NCBI GenBank assembly: GCA_963965975.1
Contig: OZ014411.1
Location: 11,415,501 to 11,479,500, forward strand
Reading direction: 5' to 3'
Source of the DNA: Xestospongia bergquistia
Lineage: Eukaryota > Porifera > Demospongiae > Haplosclerida > Petrosiidae
Length of the DNA stretch: 64,000 nt
The position numbers and the translations under genes were made by a program. The notes beneath the pieces were generated by a model. The model saw only the letters and a program-made list of their open reading frames with translations, did no database searches and was not told where the DNA came from. Positions 1 through 11,602 of the stretch are shown in pieces (position 1 is the first letter of the stretch; each line of letters begins with the position of its first letter).

Positions 1-180
1 ACGCAAATAATCAATTTCCATGTTCTTGATCTGACAAAGTTTGAAAATGTCTAGATTTGTCCCCAGACTGTCAGCCTCTAGAATGAAAAGCAAATGCGTG
101 GTCTTAGTGTCATCAGTGTGATGTACCAACTCCTTCCAATCATAAATAGTAATGATCACATGGCACTTAAATTTTGTGTG
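1..180 (-). CDS. Partial exon of an unidentified gene, at window edge
   Basis: The minus strand is open through this stretch and reads as ordinary protein, with segments such as CHVIITIYDWKELVHHT and LGTNLDIFKLCQIKNMEI. It has no start methionine, as expected of an internal exon. A second copy at 46358-46535 is nearly identical at the protein level and ends in a clear GTATTAC donor; here the donor lies just outside the window. A possible acceptor AG is at 166-167. I do not recognise the family. The neighbouring AT satellite and transporter fragment are also shared with the 46 kb copy, so this is one end of a large duplicated module. Confidence 0.55.
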
Positions 181-439
181 AAAAGAAGTCAGAAATAAAA
201 AATCACTATAATTCTAATTAGATTAAAACTACTGTTCCTCATAATGCAGTTGTTCTAGCTAATGCTCTTCCATAGCACATGACTATTGAATTCAAACTCT
301 TTTGTTAGAATGTCTTAGCAGACCTCATCTCATGAGATCAACTCTCTTTAGATCAATTCGATGAGATCAACTCCTTTTCAACTTAAACACACATAATTAA
401 ATTCAGTGTTGCCTCCTCTTAACGATTATTGTGACATAT

Positions 440-1525
440 GTCATTCAACATTAATCAACATTAAGATATTTTAATGCAATTTTTAAAAAATTGATATGAA
501 ACTGTTAACATAATGTTAAATGCATTTTTAAAATAATCTTAAAATGATTTCAATGCAATTTTAAGGTAATCTTAACACAACTTTAACACAATGTTAATGC
601 AATTTTAATAAAAAATTAATGCAATTTTAACACAATTTTAACAAAATTTTAATCAAAAATTAATGCAATTTTAGCACAATTTTAACACAATGTTGATGCA
701 GTTTTAACACAATTTTAATGCAATTTTAATGCAATTTTAACACGCTTTAATGCAATATTAATGCATTTTTAACCAAATTTTAATATAATTTTTAAGCAAT
801 GTTAGCATAATTTTAATGTAATATTAATACAATTTTGACACAATTTTAATGTAATATAAAAGCAATTTTAACACAATTTTAATACACTTTTAATGCAATT
901 TTAGCATAATTTTAATGTAATATTAATGAGATTTTAACACAATTTTAATGCAATTAAAGCACAATTTTAATGTAATATTAACACGATTTTGACACAATTT
1001 TAATGCAATATTTGCGCAATTTTAACACAAGTTTTAATACAATTTTAACACAATTTTAATACAATTTTAATGTAATATAAAAATGATTTTAACACAATTT
1101 TAATGTAATATTAATGCAATTTTAACACAATTTTAATACAATTTTAATGCAATTTTAGCATAATTTTAATGCAATATTAACGGGACTTTAACATAATTTT
1201 ATTACAATTTTATTGCAATTTTAGTACAATTTTAACAAAATGTTAACGTAGTTTTAACACAATTTTAATACAATTTTAATGCAATTTTAGCATAATTTTA
1301 AAGTAATATTAACACGATTTTGACACAATTTTAATGTAATATTAACGCAATCTTAACACAATTTTAACACAAGTTTTAATACAATTTTAACACGATTTTG
1401 ACACAATTTTAATGTAATATAAATGCAATTTTAATACAATTTTAATGTAATAAATTAATGCAATTTTAACACAATTTTAACACAGTTTTAATGCAATTTT
1501 AGCATAATCTTAAAACAATTTTATC
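440..1525. repeat. AT-rich satellite, ~20-bp degenerate units
   Basis: Dozens of imperfect units of the type acaattttaatgcaatttta follow one another, with variants such as tttagcataat and tgtaatattaa. No open frame or gene is visible. The same satellite occurs at 46810-47560 and 49190-49700, each time beside a POT-transporter fragment. Confidence 0.9.
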
Positions 1526-1534
1526 ATTGATATA

Positions 1535-1564
1535 TACATATATATATATATATACATACATACG

Positions 1565-1607
<43 letters not shown>

Positions 1608-1612
1608 CAATG
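1535..1612. repeat. TA/CA microsatellite with inverted flanks
   Basis: A (TA)n run, then tacatacata, then a (CA)n run, then tatatatc. It is bordered by tcattgatata on the left and tatatcaatg on the right, which are inverted copies of each other. The same frame surrounds the TA runs at 47.56 and 49.70 kb. Confidence 0.85.
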
Positions 1613-1834
1613 CTAAAACTGATTAGTTGTTTTAACTAATTAATTAAATGATTTTGATTCACTACTGTGCTAATAGCTTCTCTCACATAGCTACTATGAG
1701 GGAAGGTAAAAAAAGCAAAGCTGTGACGTGTGTGCATTACTGTTCAGTAGCTACACCTTGATGATTAAATATTGATATATGTTCTTTCAGTAGCGGGTAT
1801 GATTGACTAAGTCGGTAATATTAATACTAATTCT

Positions 1835-1968
1835 CCCATTCCCAGCATTGAATAAAGCTTGCAAGAGCAATACTAATTGGGTACTTGTGTAGTGATTTCT
1901 ATTGATTTGTCCTATCATTCCTACCTTGTTTATCTCCTTTTTAACATTGTCATCCCTACATCTTCCTT
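1835..1968 (-). pseudogene. Exon of an unidentified gene, 3'-truncated copy
   Basis: The minus strand reads VKKEINKVGMIGQI then NRNHYTSTQLVLLLQALFNA and GNGRISI. Copies at 37202-37416, 47885-48026 and 49925-50070 keep this frame, and their length differences are multiples of three, which suggests past coding constraint. The 37 kb copy continues 23 codons further to a stop; this one diverges after GRISI and is probably truncated. The family is not recognised. It lies downstream of the POT fragment on the same strand. Confidence 0.45.
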
Positions 1969-2228
1969 CAAATTTTAAAATATACTTTTAAGAAAGAAAT
2001 ATAGTATGACAATGATTTTTCTGCTGATAACTTATAACTTATAAAAGATATAATGCAAACTGTATACCACTTTGATATTATGTTACCATGTAATTTGTAT
2101 GTGTAGTAATTAAGAATATGATGTAGCAAAATAATAAACAGAAAATACTATTGCTGATGTACATTGATATTATTCAATATGTGATAGTTTTATTTACAAA
2201 GTAAACTTGTTGTTAATCTGTTAATTCA

Positions 2229-2890
2229 TCAAGTGATTTGCAGTTCTCTTTGATCTTCCTGATCTAAATATTTGTCATAATGTTCCTCAGCTATCAAATG
2301 TATGTTGATTTCATTTTCTCTGACTCAAAATTTATAACATTTTGCTAGTATTATGAATATAATAAGTATTATGAGAATAATGACACCTTTTAGTACATGA
2401 TAGTATAGACTCTGACAATGTGTTTCTTCTTGACAATTAAATGGATATCTCCCATTAATGCTAATGAGATAACCAAATCCAAATGCTGCATTCCACAGTC
2501 CAACCAAAAACCCTCCATCTCATGTGGATACTGAACTATTGTGAATTCTAATGATGTTGGAACAATGAAAGCAAAAGCAATCCCATATAAACTTCTTGGA
2601 ATAATAACTGTTTGTATGAAGTGTTAAAACTATCTATGGAAGCCAATATGACAACATATATAATGTAGTCAATAAAGCAAAAATAAGTCCTAGACTAATT
2701 CTCTTGAGCATACTAGGAATAAATTTATATAAACATGGATATATCAACAATTGATAGAGAAGAATAAGAACTACAGCTACTAATAAGTATATTGAATCAT
2801 TCAAGAAAAAGCAAGAGATGAACTGTGGTGTTTTGTTTTGAATAAAAAAAAATTCACAGTTAATTCAGTTGCACAGCAAAGACCCACTAT
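2229..2890 (-). pseudogene. POT/SLC15-like transporter, C-terminal fragment (copy a)
   Basis: This is homologous to the better-preserved copy at 48287-49113, which has POT (proton-coupled oligopeptide transporter) features: a YP...RIGLGL segment, and an EFTI...PHEMRGFLVGLW motif before the last membrane helices. This copy is more damaged. Single-base losses near 2511 (ccctccatctc), 2610 (ctgtttgta) and 2658 break the frame, so only the last 60 codons read continuously. The fragment stops abruptly at about 2890, where it is fused to sequence that flanks NCKAP1 exon B in the other units. No upstream transporter exons follow. Certain as a homologous fragment, non-functional. Confidence 0.8.
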
Positions 2891-2945
2891 AGAGATTAAT
2901 AAAGGAATTAAACTTTAAAAATAATATATTACATTACAATAATAC

Positions 2946-3405
2946 CATTGACATAGGTTGGAATTTCTCAGCCATGTGAGGTATTGAATGTTCTAAATCA
3001 ACAACCATTGTCCTAAACATGGAAAATTACAATCCTAAGAAAAAATAGGAAATAATTATGCTGTATAGACAACATGTGTCATAAGCTAGACCAATCAAAT
3101 GTTATTATCAAGATACAACATCAATTATCTAGCTGTTAACAATAACTGTTAGTTACATGTACTTACGATGTTCCTCTTGTGGTTTCATGAGCAATATTGT
3201 AGAGAGCACAAATGCCCTTCCTAAAGACAATATATAATATGCTAAATTCTAATAAAAATTTTCGCATAAAATGAAACAAATTTGATCTACAACACTGTAT
3301 TAGTCTGTAGTACATGTACTCTATAATATATCGATGAAGTCGATCTGTTGATAAGTTTAATCTAAAGAACACTTCATACAAAGATTAGACAGCTTGTTTA
3401 ACAAT
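2946..3405 (-). pseudogene. NCKAP1: NCKAP1 N-terminal exon cluster B-A-C' (copy 1)
   Basis: Three minus-strand pieces match the N-terminal third of NCKAP1/HEM proteins. Exon A (3167-3220) encodes ALYNIAHETTRG and has a TTTAG acceptor and GTAAGT donor. Exon B (2946-3012) encodes MVVDLEHSIPHMAEKF. A truncated exon C' (about 3315-3405) encodes YEVFFRLNLSTDRL, with an in-frame stop after IVKQAV and its acceptor AG changed to AC. In family order C should follow B, but here C' lies upstream of A, so the order is scrambled. The first ~150 residues of the protein are absent. The same cluster recurs at 23657, 41382 and 51872. Confidence 0.8.
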
Positions 3406-3869
3406 GTAGAGGAGAAAAAAGAAATGTATCATTTTCACAATTACCTTTTGCAGCTAGTTGAGGTCAAACTTAAAGCTAAATTTCAAAAATCAAATCACTG
3501 TAAATTAATTTTCCTAAATTGTCTATAACTATAATAATATTATGGGATTATTATTAAAACTAGATGGATAGTATAATTATATCAATCACTATAATAGTAT
3601 TGAGATATATGAGATTCACTGATTAGATATTTTGAATTTCTGATCTGTGGTTATAGAGAATGTTATTGAAATCTGATGTAACTCACAAAGTAATGTACAA
3701 TGGACATCAAGAATACCAAGAATGTTTTGTAATCATTGAAATCATTAAATAAAGAGATATATCATACAACCAATTGACCAGATTGAATCTTATTAAAACC
3801 TTCTATGACAAAGACAACACTCTAAGTAAACATATCATTTGGTTTAGATCATGCCTGACGTTGTTCTTT

Positions 3870-4300
3870 TAAGTAACCTACCCAATGTAATGACAACTAC
3901 TTTATCAGCGAGACAAGGGAAGGTCTTAACTTGCACCCTGTCATCACATAGGATGGCCTTCCCAGACCTTGCTCTTTCAAGTAACATAACACTGTACTGT
4001 TAACTACTTTATCAGTGTGACAAGGTAAGGTCTTAACTTGTACTCTGTCATCATAGAGGATGGCCTTTCCAGACCTTGTTCTTTCAAGTAATCCAACACT
4101 GTACTGTTAACTACTTTATCAGTGTGACAAGGTAAGGTCTTAACTTGTACTCTGTCATCATGGAGGATGGCCTTTCCAGACCTTGTTCTTTCAAGTAATC
4201 TAACACTGTACTGTTAACTACTTTATCAGTGTGACAAGGGAAGGTCTTAACCTGTACCTTGTCATTGTAGAGGATAGTTTTCCCACACCTTACTGACACT
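3870..4300. repeat. 107-bp tandem repeat upstream of collagen A
   Basis: About four units with starts spaced 107 bp (aacactgtactgttaac at 3988, 4095 and 4202). Each holds aaggtcttaactt, ctctgtcatcat, gaggatgg and agaccttgttctttcaa. Related units precede almost every collagen gene in the window, ending 60-100 bp above the TATA box. Possible upstream regulatory repeat. Confidence 0.9.
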
Positions 4301-4357
4301 CACAAATAAGATTGATTACACAGTAAAATTTGATCAGACTTGTCAACAACTGATGAC

Positions 4358-4366
4358 TATATAAAG
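4358..4366 (+). promoter_or_regulatory. TATA box of collagen A copy 1
   Basis: TATATAAAG inside the conserved context caactgatgactatataaagaa, about 100 nt before the ATG. It is kept in all ten collagen promoters here. Confidence 0.8.
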
Positions 4367-4457
4367 AACCAATGGAAAGACATTTAAAATATAAGAAAAC
4401 ATTCTCAATTATGAAGAAAAAGAAAATTCTTTCTTCTAAATCAAGTCAACTCTCAAG

Positions 4458-5359
4458 ATGGTAATACAGATACTTTCACTCTTGGTAATGGTTGTCCTCT
4501 TACTAACAGTAGAACAATCTACTACAGCTGCTGTACAAGGTGATAATAATGTTTTAATAATGGGTATTCATTTCCAATCCATTTATTATAGAAACCAGTC
4601 GAGATAAAAGATGTACCTCTCCTATGCCAAATATCACTACCAACACACCTTATATTCAAATACTACAAGGACGTGATGGTCGTGATGGTATACAAGGTCC
4701 TCCTGGACCAGCTGGTACACCTGGAAGAGATGGTACCAATGGTAAGCATGGAATGAAAGGGGGAAAAAGGAGAACCAGGACCACCAGGACCTTTTGGACC
4801 AAGAAATGGAGGTGTGGTCTTTACTAGATGGGGACAAACAACCTGTCCTACAACCAATGACACAGAATCACTCTACAAAGGGAAAGCTGCTGGGAGTTAT
4901 TACAGTGAAACTGGAGGTGGAGCTAACTACATTTGTCTACCTAATCAACCTGAGTTTTTATCATACACACCTGGTGTTTATCAATGGCAGTCCTATATCT
5001 ATGGAGCAGAATACCAAAGTTATGGTAACAGTGGTCCTTTCTCCCTAATTAATAATCATAATGTCCCCTGTGTTGTATGTTATGTTTCCACTAGAGTATC
5101 ATATCTAATGATACCAGCAAAACTTACATGTCCTAAAACATGGATCACAGAATATCAAGGTTATCTCATGGCTGAAAATTATGACCACAAACGTAATGCA
5201 GTCTATGAATGTGTTGATAAAGATGCTGAATCTATTCCAGGAAGTGTTGCTAACACTAATGGTGCTTTATTCTATCATGTTCAAGCTCAATGTAATGGTC
5301 TCCTCTGTCCTCCTTATGATAATGAGAAAGAGCTAGCGTGTGTGGTGTGTACCAAGTGA
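4458..5359 (+). pseudogene. Short-chain collagen C4-like, subtype A (copy 1, frameshifted)
   Basis: Two exons: 4458-4539 (ATG, hydrophobic signal peptide ILSLLVMVVLLLTVEQ) and 4592-5359, separated by a 52-nt GT/AG intron of phase 1. Exon 2 begins with a short linker, then Gly-X-Y repeats, then the C4-type cysteine domain (RWGQTTCP, PCVVCYVSTRV, CNGLLCPPYD, ending ACVVCTK). The run of G at 4759-4763 has five bases where the intact paralogue at 25165 has four. This shifts the frame inside the collagen stretch, so the C-terminal domain is read only in another frame. Family role: secreted matrix collagen. Either a pseudogene or a homopolymer sequencing error. Confidence 0.85.
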
Positions 5360-6918
5360 ACAATATATTTTCTAAACTGTTTGATATCAATTTTTGAGTG
5401 ATTTTGTAATTTGTACTTGATGTTACAATGTTTTTGGAATAGAAGTTTAATCTATTTGTTAATACTGTTAGATATTAGACAGAGGGGTAGGAATGAAGTT
5501 TAAGTTGGGGGGAGGGTTGACTTTATAATTTAGTTGCGCTATAATTATTATTAAACATCAAAAATGACCAAAAAAAATTAATTCGTCTGTCATTAAAGGA
5601 AACAAACTCTAGCTATTTCTAATAAGTTTATGTTATCAGTACGGTCCTTATGTGTATGGAACAGCATGATATGGTTTAGTTGTTCTTAGTTGTTCTTGGG
5701 TCATAGTACTTCGTACACAAATTAACACAATAATCACTTCAGTCAAGAGTTTATTTTGTACATAGTCTTGAGTGCAAATCAGGGGGGCTTAGCCCCTCCT
5801 GATTTGAAGTTGGGGGGGTTTTGTTATTAAGTAGGGCAATAGAGAGTCTGCAAACTCATGGTTTTGATTTTTCAGGTATAGCACAAATATTAATTACATG
5901 TTAACATTTCCCTATTGCATTTGTGGCTTCATGACTCCTGTGTCTGGCTACATATGCTATCACAATAAATCCTTTGTAGAAAGGGATTTTAAAACATGAA
6001 TGCAAATAGCATTGTTAATTATTCCACATTTTTTAACAGCGTCTGAAACAGAGTGCTGGTATCTTCACACCATTCTTCTGAGAGTATGCAAATACATGCT
6101 CCATCAATTTACTCTAGTGTTAAAAATTCCACATTGCATTTGTGGCTTTTTTGACTCAAGTATCTGGTGACATATGCAATCTTTATAGATCTTTACTGTA
6201 TATGAAACCAACCTGTCTGTAATATATACATACATGTGCTCAGAGACTATCTAATAAAGGTCATATGATCTAAACCATCTAGTCTAAGTAATGTCAACTA
6301 GTTTCACCCAAATAGTTAAAATTAATGATCTCTAGACACATAAAACAGTTTAAAGATCATTCAGTTATAATTAAGTTATAGTTATAACAATATAATATAT
6401 TTAACAAACTGTTTTTTATAACTTCATTTGCTATATTATGTAGAGGTGATGTATTTACTATCCCTACTATGTAATAATATTGTAATAATCTCTAGACAAC
6501 AAATTGTTTTTATTAACAATAACTCCACATCAAATAATGTGTTCTTTATGAACTAGAATGAATTATATATGTATTTGAAATTACATACTTTAAGTTGTTA
6601 TATTACCTTATAATATCAAATAGTACTGATCATTAATACAATTATATATGTGACTACATCCACATTGATTAAAGCACTGCTTTATTATCTTTATTACAAG
6701 TCAATCATGTCATGTTGGAGGGTGTGATTTAGTTTTTATTACTGAAAAAATTTGAAAATTTATGTATTCAAAAAATGACTGAATACACACACAAACTAAT
6801 TACACAGTTCATATTATAGTATTCTACAGTAATAATCTATAATATTAACTACTTAAAATACTACACACTAAGTTATCACTAAAACTATAACAAGTTATAT
6901 TTTGGAGAATCTACTGAA
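5360..6918. other. Collagen A 3' flank, non-coding
   Basis: No gene is visible. The stretch is repeated at 26066, 43795 and 54165. It holds the hairpin at 5776-5805 and ends in the 3' UTR side of the convergent NCKAP1 copy. Confidence 0.7.
5776..5805. repeat. GC-rich hairpin (inverted repeat)
   Basis: aaatcaggggggct is followed directly by agcccctcctgattt. The arms are complementary except for one offset base. It is the only G/C-rich patch in the flank and is conserved at 26413, 44209 and 54578, always about 420 bp after the collagen A stop. It could be a transcript 3'-end structure or a relic of a mobile repeat. Confidence 0.7.
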
Positions 6919-7980
6919 CTAAAATGGTGCTTCCATATCAACTTCTTTGTCCTTTTTCTTTGATGTCTATTAAAGATACAAACAATACACATATTAAATA
7001 TGTTATAAATTATATAATAATATACTATAATACTGAATGATATTGGATGATATTTTTAATCCTTAAATTTGTAGTAAAATATTTGTCAATGACAACTTTA
7101 TCTTCAATGAGTATCATAAATGACAATGGAATTATTAATTACAAGCTTGTCTTTGAAGGGACAAAAAGTTCATTCGGAATGTTTTAGTTAGATAGTAACT
7201 CTTCAACCTAGTTTTAACTATAACAGTCATACTAATGACTATATCTAATGATAAAGTACCTATTATTACATTAACATATATACTTACAACAGGTCTCCTG
7301 TATACAGACTTAAAACCATCTCTTAGTAGACAATATGGAAAACATGACTCCAACAAATCACGAGTCAGAAAAGGAGACTCTGCAACAAACTAAATCAAAG
7401 AACAATGTTACCATAGTAACATACATAAATCTGATACACTTACTAAATCCAGTAGAACATATATAGCTTCTCTAGATTTGGGGACATCTTTCTCACGATC
7501 AACTTCTTTGGTAAGTGTCATAATACGAGATGAAGTGAGCTAGAAGTTAAAAACATATAAATACAATGAGTATATCCCTATAATTAAGTCATTACTATTA
7601 TATTATCAATGTACTATATCATCTTACTAATATTTAACTGGTATGTACTTACAATAATGAAATCTTTCATTCTATCTTTTTGTTCTTGTTCTCCATAGAA
7701 TGCAAACACAGCTCCAGCAATAGCATTCACAGCAATAGCAAGACAATGGACATTATTTTCATGACCTACATTATGTAAAGTACAAACTCTCATTAAATTG
7801 ACAAGAACAATAACATTATCCATACATTAGCATATGGACTATATAGTATTTATAGTAGTGAATATGTACCTTCAAAACTTGGTAAAAATTGTGACTCTCC
7901 TTTCATTGCTAATTCAGGTAAGTACACAACCACAAACACAAGATAGAGAAACCAGATTTGTTTGTCATCTAAACTCTTAT

Positions 7981-8060
7981 CTACAGAGAGAGAGAGAGAG
8001 AGACAGAGAGAGACAGAGAGAGAGAGAGACAGAAAGAGACAGAGAGAGAGACAGAGAGAG
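7981..8060. repeat. (GA)n microsatellite in NCKAP1 intron, copy 1
   Basis: Read on the minus strand this is a (CT)n run ending CTGTAG immediately before the exon that encodes DKSLDDKQIW. It therefore forms the polypyrimidine tract of that acceptor. Its length differs between NCKAP1 copies. Confidence 0.85.
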
Positions 8061-9037
8061 TACTTGTCTACATCCTACTCTCTTTATCTTACCACAATGA
8101 GCTTTCATAGTATTAAACAGAAGTGGATCAACATCACACTCAATACCAGCAGCAGTAGCCATAGGATCAGCAACCTATACATGTACATGTAATATATATT
8201 GCTATATATGTAACATACCCTGGAGTCTTTGTCAATGAGATTAGATTTAAAGTCCAATATAGAGGAGAACATGAAGGGTATCCTCCTCTCAAGGACTACT
8301 CTCAAAGCTTGAAGAGATAACTTTCTAAATGCTAGTAGAATACCAATAATGATAGTACGTTGAATTAAGTCATCACCATCTATACAAGAACAGATTATAT
8401 TATTACATGTACTATATATCATATGTTATGTGTGTTGTGACATACTCTTCAGTTTACGAAATAAGTCATTAAATATATCTGGTTTATGTCGATTGGTGTG
8501 AAGAGCTAACAATGTGTCTTGGTTCTGTTCTACTAATTTTTTGATTTCTTTGACTTGAGCACCAACTTGTTCCATAATCCGATCTCCCAAATATTGTAAA
8601 CCATAAGGACCAACAATTTCAGCCAATGACTGCATCTTTGACAACACAGAATGATACATCTCATTGTTTGGTAGGAAAACTATTTTGTTCTTTGAGTTAC
8701 AAATGTACAATAAATTATTTATATAGTTCAAAATATCAGGACACTTTATTACACTACTATTCTAGCATTATATTACTCCTGTAAAAAATACATCCCCTTT
8801 ATTAGGACATAATAATGAGATGTTAACTAATTTATAAATAGTACTTACTGACCTTGAACATCTGAATACTCTTCAGCTTTAAATGTCATAATACGACGAC
8901 TAACAAAAGCCATTCTATTTTTACTGTAACAAATTCCACCTTGAGAGACCCTCTTCAACAGAACATTGCTATACCTACAGGATATATATAATATTGATAT
9001 GATGATCACATAATCTTATAAATAGCCCAGTTGATAT

Positions 9038-9057
9038 ATATATACATACATACATAC

Positions 9058-9092
<35 letters not shown>

Positions 9093-9120
9093 TGCATTTA
9101 TGCATATATATATATATACA
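9038..9120. repeat. TACA/TATG microsatellite in NCKAP1 intron
   Basis: Runs of (TACA)n, then (TATG)n, then (TA)n lie between the exons at 8854-8974 and 9140-9242. They are partly self-complementary. The corresponding site in copies 2 and 3 (18392-18453, 29778-29835) has different lengths. Confidence 0.8.
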
Positions 9121-11336
9121 GTATTAATACATATATTACCAGGTGGTATAAGTACTGGCAATAGTAGCCTCTCCTTTGCTGTCTAATGGTTGTGTTTCTT
9201 GTAAGAGAACTGAAGTTAGAACTCGAGTCATATCAACATTAACTATAGAAAATACAAACAATATTACTTACATACATTTAGTATATACTAGAGTACTATT
9301 TTCTGTATATAATATACTCATAGTACATAGTATATTGTGATATTATATCACTACATTATATATTGACTATACTATTCTATGTTGCTATACTAGTTCTCAT
9401 ACCATACAATTCCAGACTTCTCAATGTAGATACATAAGATTGAATACGTAACAGAACTTCTGATGGTCTTGCTATCTCTTGAGTCTCAGAATTATAGTTC
9501 ATCATAGCAACAACATTTCTAGTAACAACAATAACGAGAATTATAACTTAACATTGCGTGATATATGACTTACCTTATAAAGAGATCTTCTAGATGTGAG
9601 AGAAGATATTCTCTTGGAGTAAAGGTGTGATCCCAGGCAGATATGGAAGGAAAGGCAGTCACTGTATGGCACAAGTTAACTAATGTTGTCAGAGCAGTAT
9701 CAGAACTACATAACAGATAAATTACATATATATGTACACAAAACAGTAGAAGAAACCTTGTTTTTTCTTCACGAGCTCTACGATAGCTCTCCTGTCCAGG
9801 ATGGACTTCTTGTGGATGTACTTTAGGTCCTCCTTTACTCTTTGTCTTAGTTGGATGGTGAACCACATAATGGCCTGCTCCTCGAGATACATGTAACTAT
9901 AATAAATTAAATATCTTATAACTTCATAAATAAATAAATAATGTTTTTGAACTCTAGGCCACCTGACTAAAATGTTGAAGCCAAGCAGAATGAGCATATT
10001 TGAAAATTAAAATTTCTATTTTAGTTGGGTCTTTTGACTTTGTCACTTGATAATAACTGGTAAATAATATAATATTATACATGTATAGATATTGAATTGT
10101 TCAGTAGTAGACATTATAATATAACAATGTATTACTAACCACTTCATCTCTCTTGCCATGATCAGTACACAACTGTCCCATAACAGTCTTTACTTCCTTA
10201 GCAATTTGTTCTAGAAATCCATTAATAGAATTCACAGCTTTTTCACCAATTTGTGGTCGCTATTGAATATGTATAAAGAACTAGTCAACAACAGATATTA
10301 ATGAATTGAACTACATGTATTTATTACAAAATATAATGAGAGATATTACCTCTTCGGGACAGAAGTGTGTTGTACAGTTGAGGAACTCAGAGCTCACCAT
10401 TGGAAATGCTATCAGATATTGTTGTTGCTGAGCATGTTTCAGACAACGTCCAAATTCTTGTTCCAGTTGACGAAAGAAGAAACTACATGTAAAAGTGTAA
10501 AACACAATAGACACTTTATTAGTAATTCTTAATATACATATTTTAGTATATATTAATGTATATGTACATGTACTGTGTAATGATCATATACTTACCACAT
10601 AAATGAGAGATCAGATGAACTAATCAATGTTTCTTCAAAGCTGTCAATATATGAAGTATGAACTGATAACATATTCATAGTCCAAGCTAACTGACGATTA
10701 GCTGGTTCCCATAATTAACACAGTGTCATATTAAAGATCACTTTATAAGACATGTACTTACTTCAATGGAGCTTTATGGACACTGGTTAGTACTTGTAGT
10801 CTAAACCAATCTAGACGTAGTCCCTCAAAGTCATACTCTACATGATCATCCACTATATATCATAAAACATATACATGTAATATTAATATCACACAAATGT
10901 ATTATAAATGTTCTTGTTGTATATAAGATTAGTAGATTGTCAACTTACATTCTTTGCCTTGTAAACGAGACAGACTATCAACAAAAGATGTCATTAAAAT
11001 GGACTCTTCTTCAGGACACACTGTCATCCTCTGCACATATATAATTATGTTATAAATGCCTTATATATATATATATATATATATGTAATATACCATGACA
11101 ATTTCTCTCATTTGTGCAGCATCAAATCCTCCCAGAAATCTCAAATGATAGTTCTGAATTACTTTTCGATATTTTCTTACCAATGCTGAATAAAGAAGAT
11201 GAAGCTAATTATACTAGTGGATGACACTGACCTTTCAGACGAACTGTTTCAAAATAAGTTCAGGTAGAGCTGGGTCTGAGTAATCCTTAGGGTTAGGTTT
11301 GTATTTCCTTTGGGTGTGGTCACACTGCCATGTTCA

Positions 11337-11602
11337 TTATCCAATGTATCTCATCTTTTGCTAAAGTAGTGCTAGTAACACTGTAGTACCTGGAGAGGAT
11401 CATAGAGAGATCATGTTTAAATCTTAAATCACATGATATGTTCTACATTTACCTTAGGTCCTAGTAGTCCACTACTAGGACCTAAGGTAAATGTAGAACA
11501 TATCATGTGATTTTAAGATTTAAACATGATCTCTCTATCTCTCCAGGTTACTACAGTGTTACTAGCACTTACTTTAGCAAAAGATGAGATACATTGGATT
11601 AA
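11337..11602. repeat. Inverted duplication across a decayed NCKAP1 exon
   Basis: Two arms of about 130 bp are near-perfect reverse complements with a 2-nt spacer at 11469-11470 (ggtcctagtagt cc actactaggacc). Each arm carries the family exon for TLAKDEIHWI, on the minus strand in the left arm and the plus strand in the right. A further direct copy of aatcacatgatatgttctac and its flank follows at 11602-11644. The minus copy has single-base losses and a stop soon after WIMNMAV. Confidence 0.9.

Noticed and set aside
440..1525. Centromere or replication origin
   Set aside because: AT satellites occur widely; nothing here distinguishes such a role.
3870..4300. CRISPR array
   Set aside because: Units are near-identical end to end with no unique spacers, and the DNA is eukaryotic.
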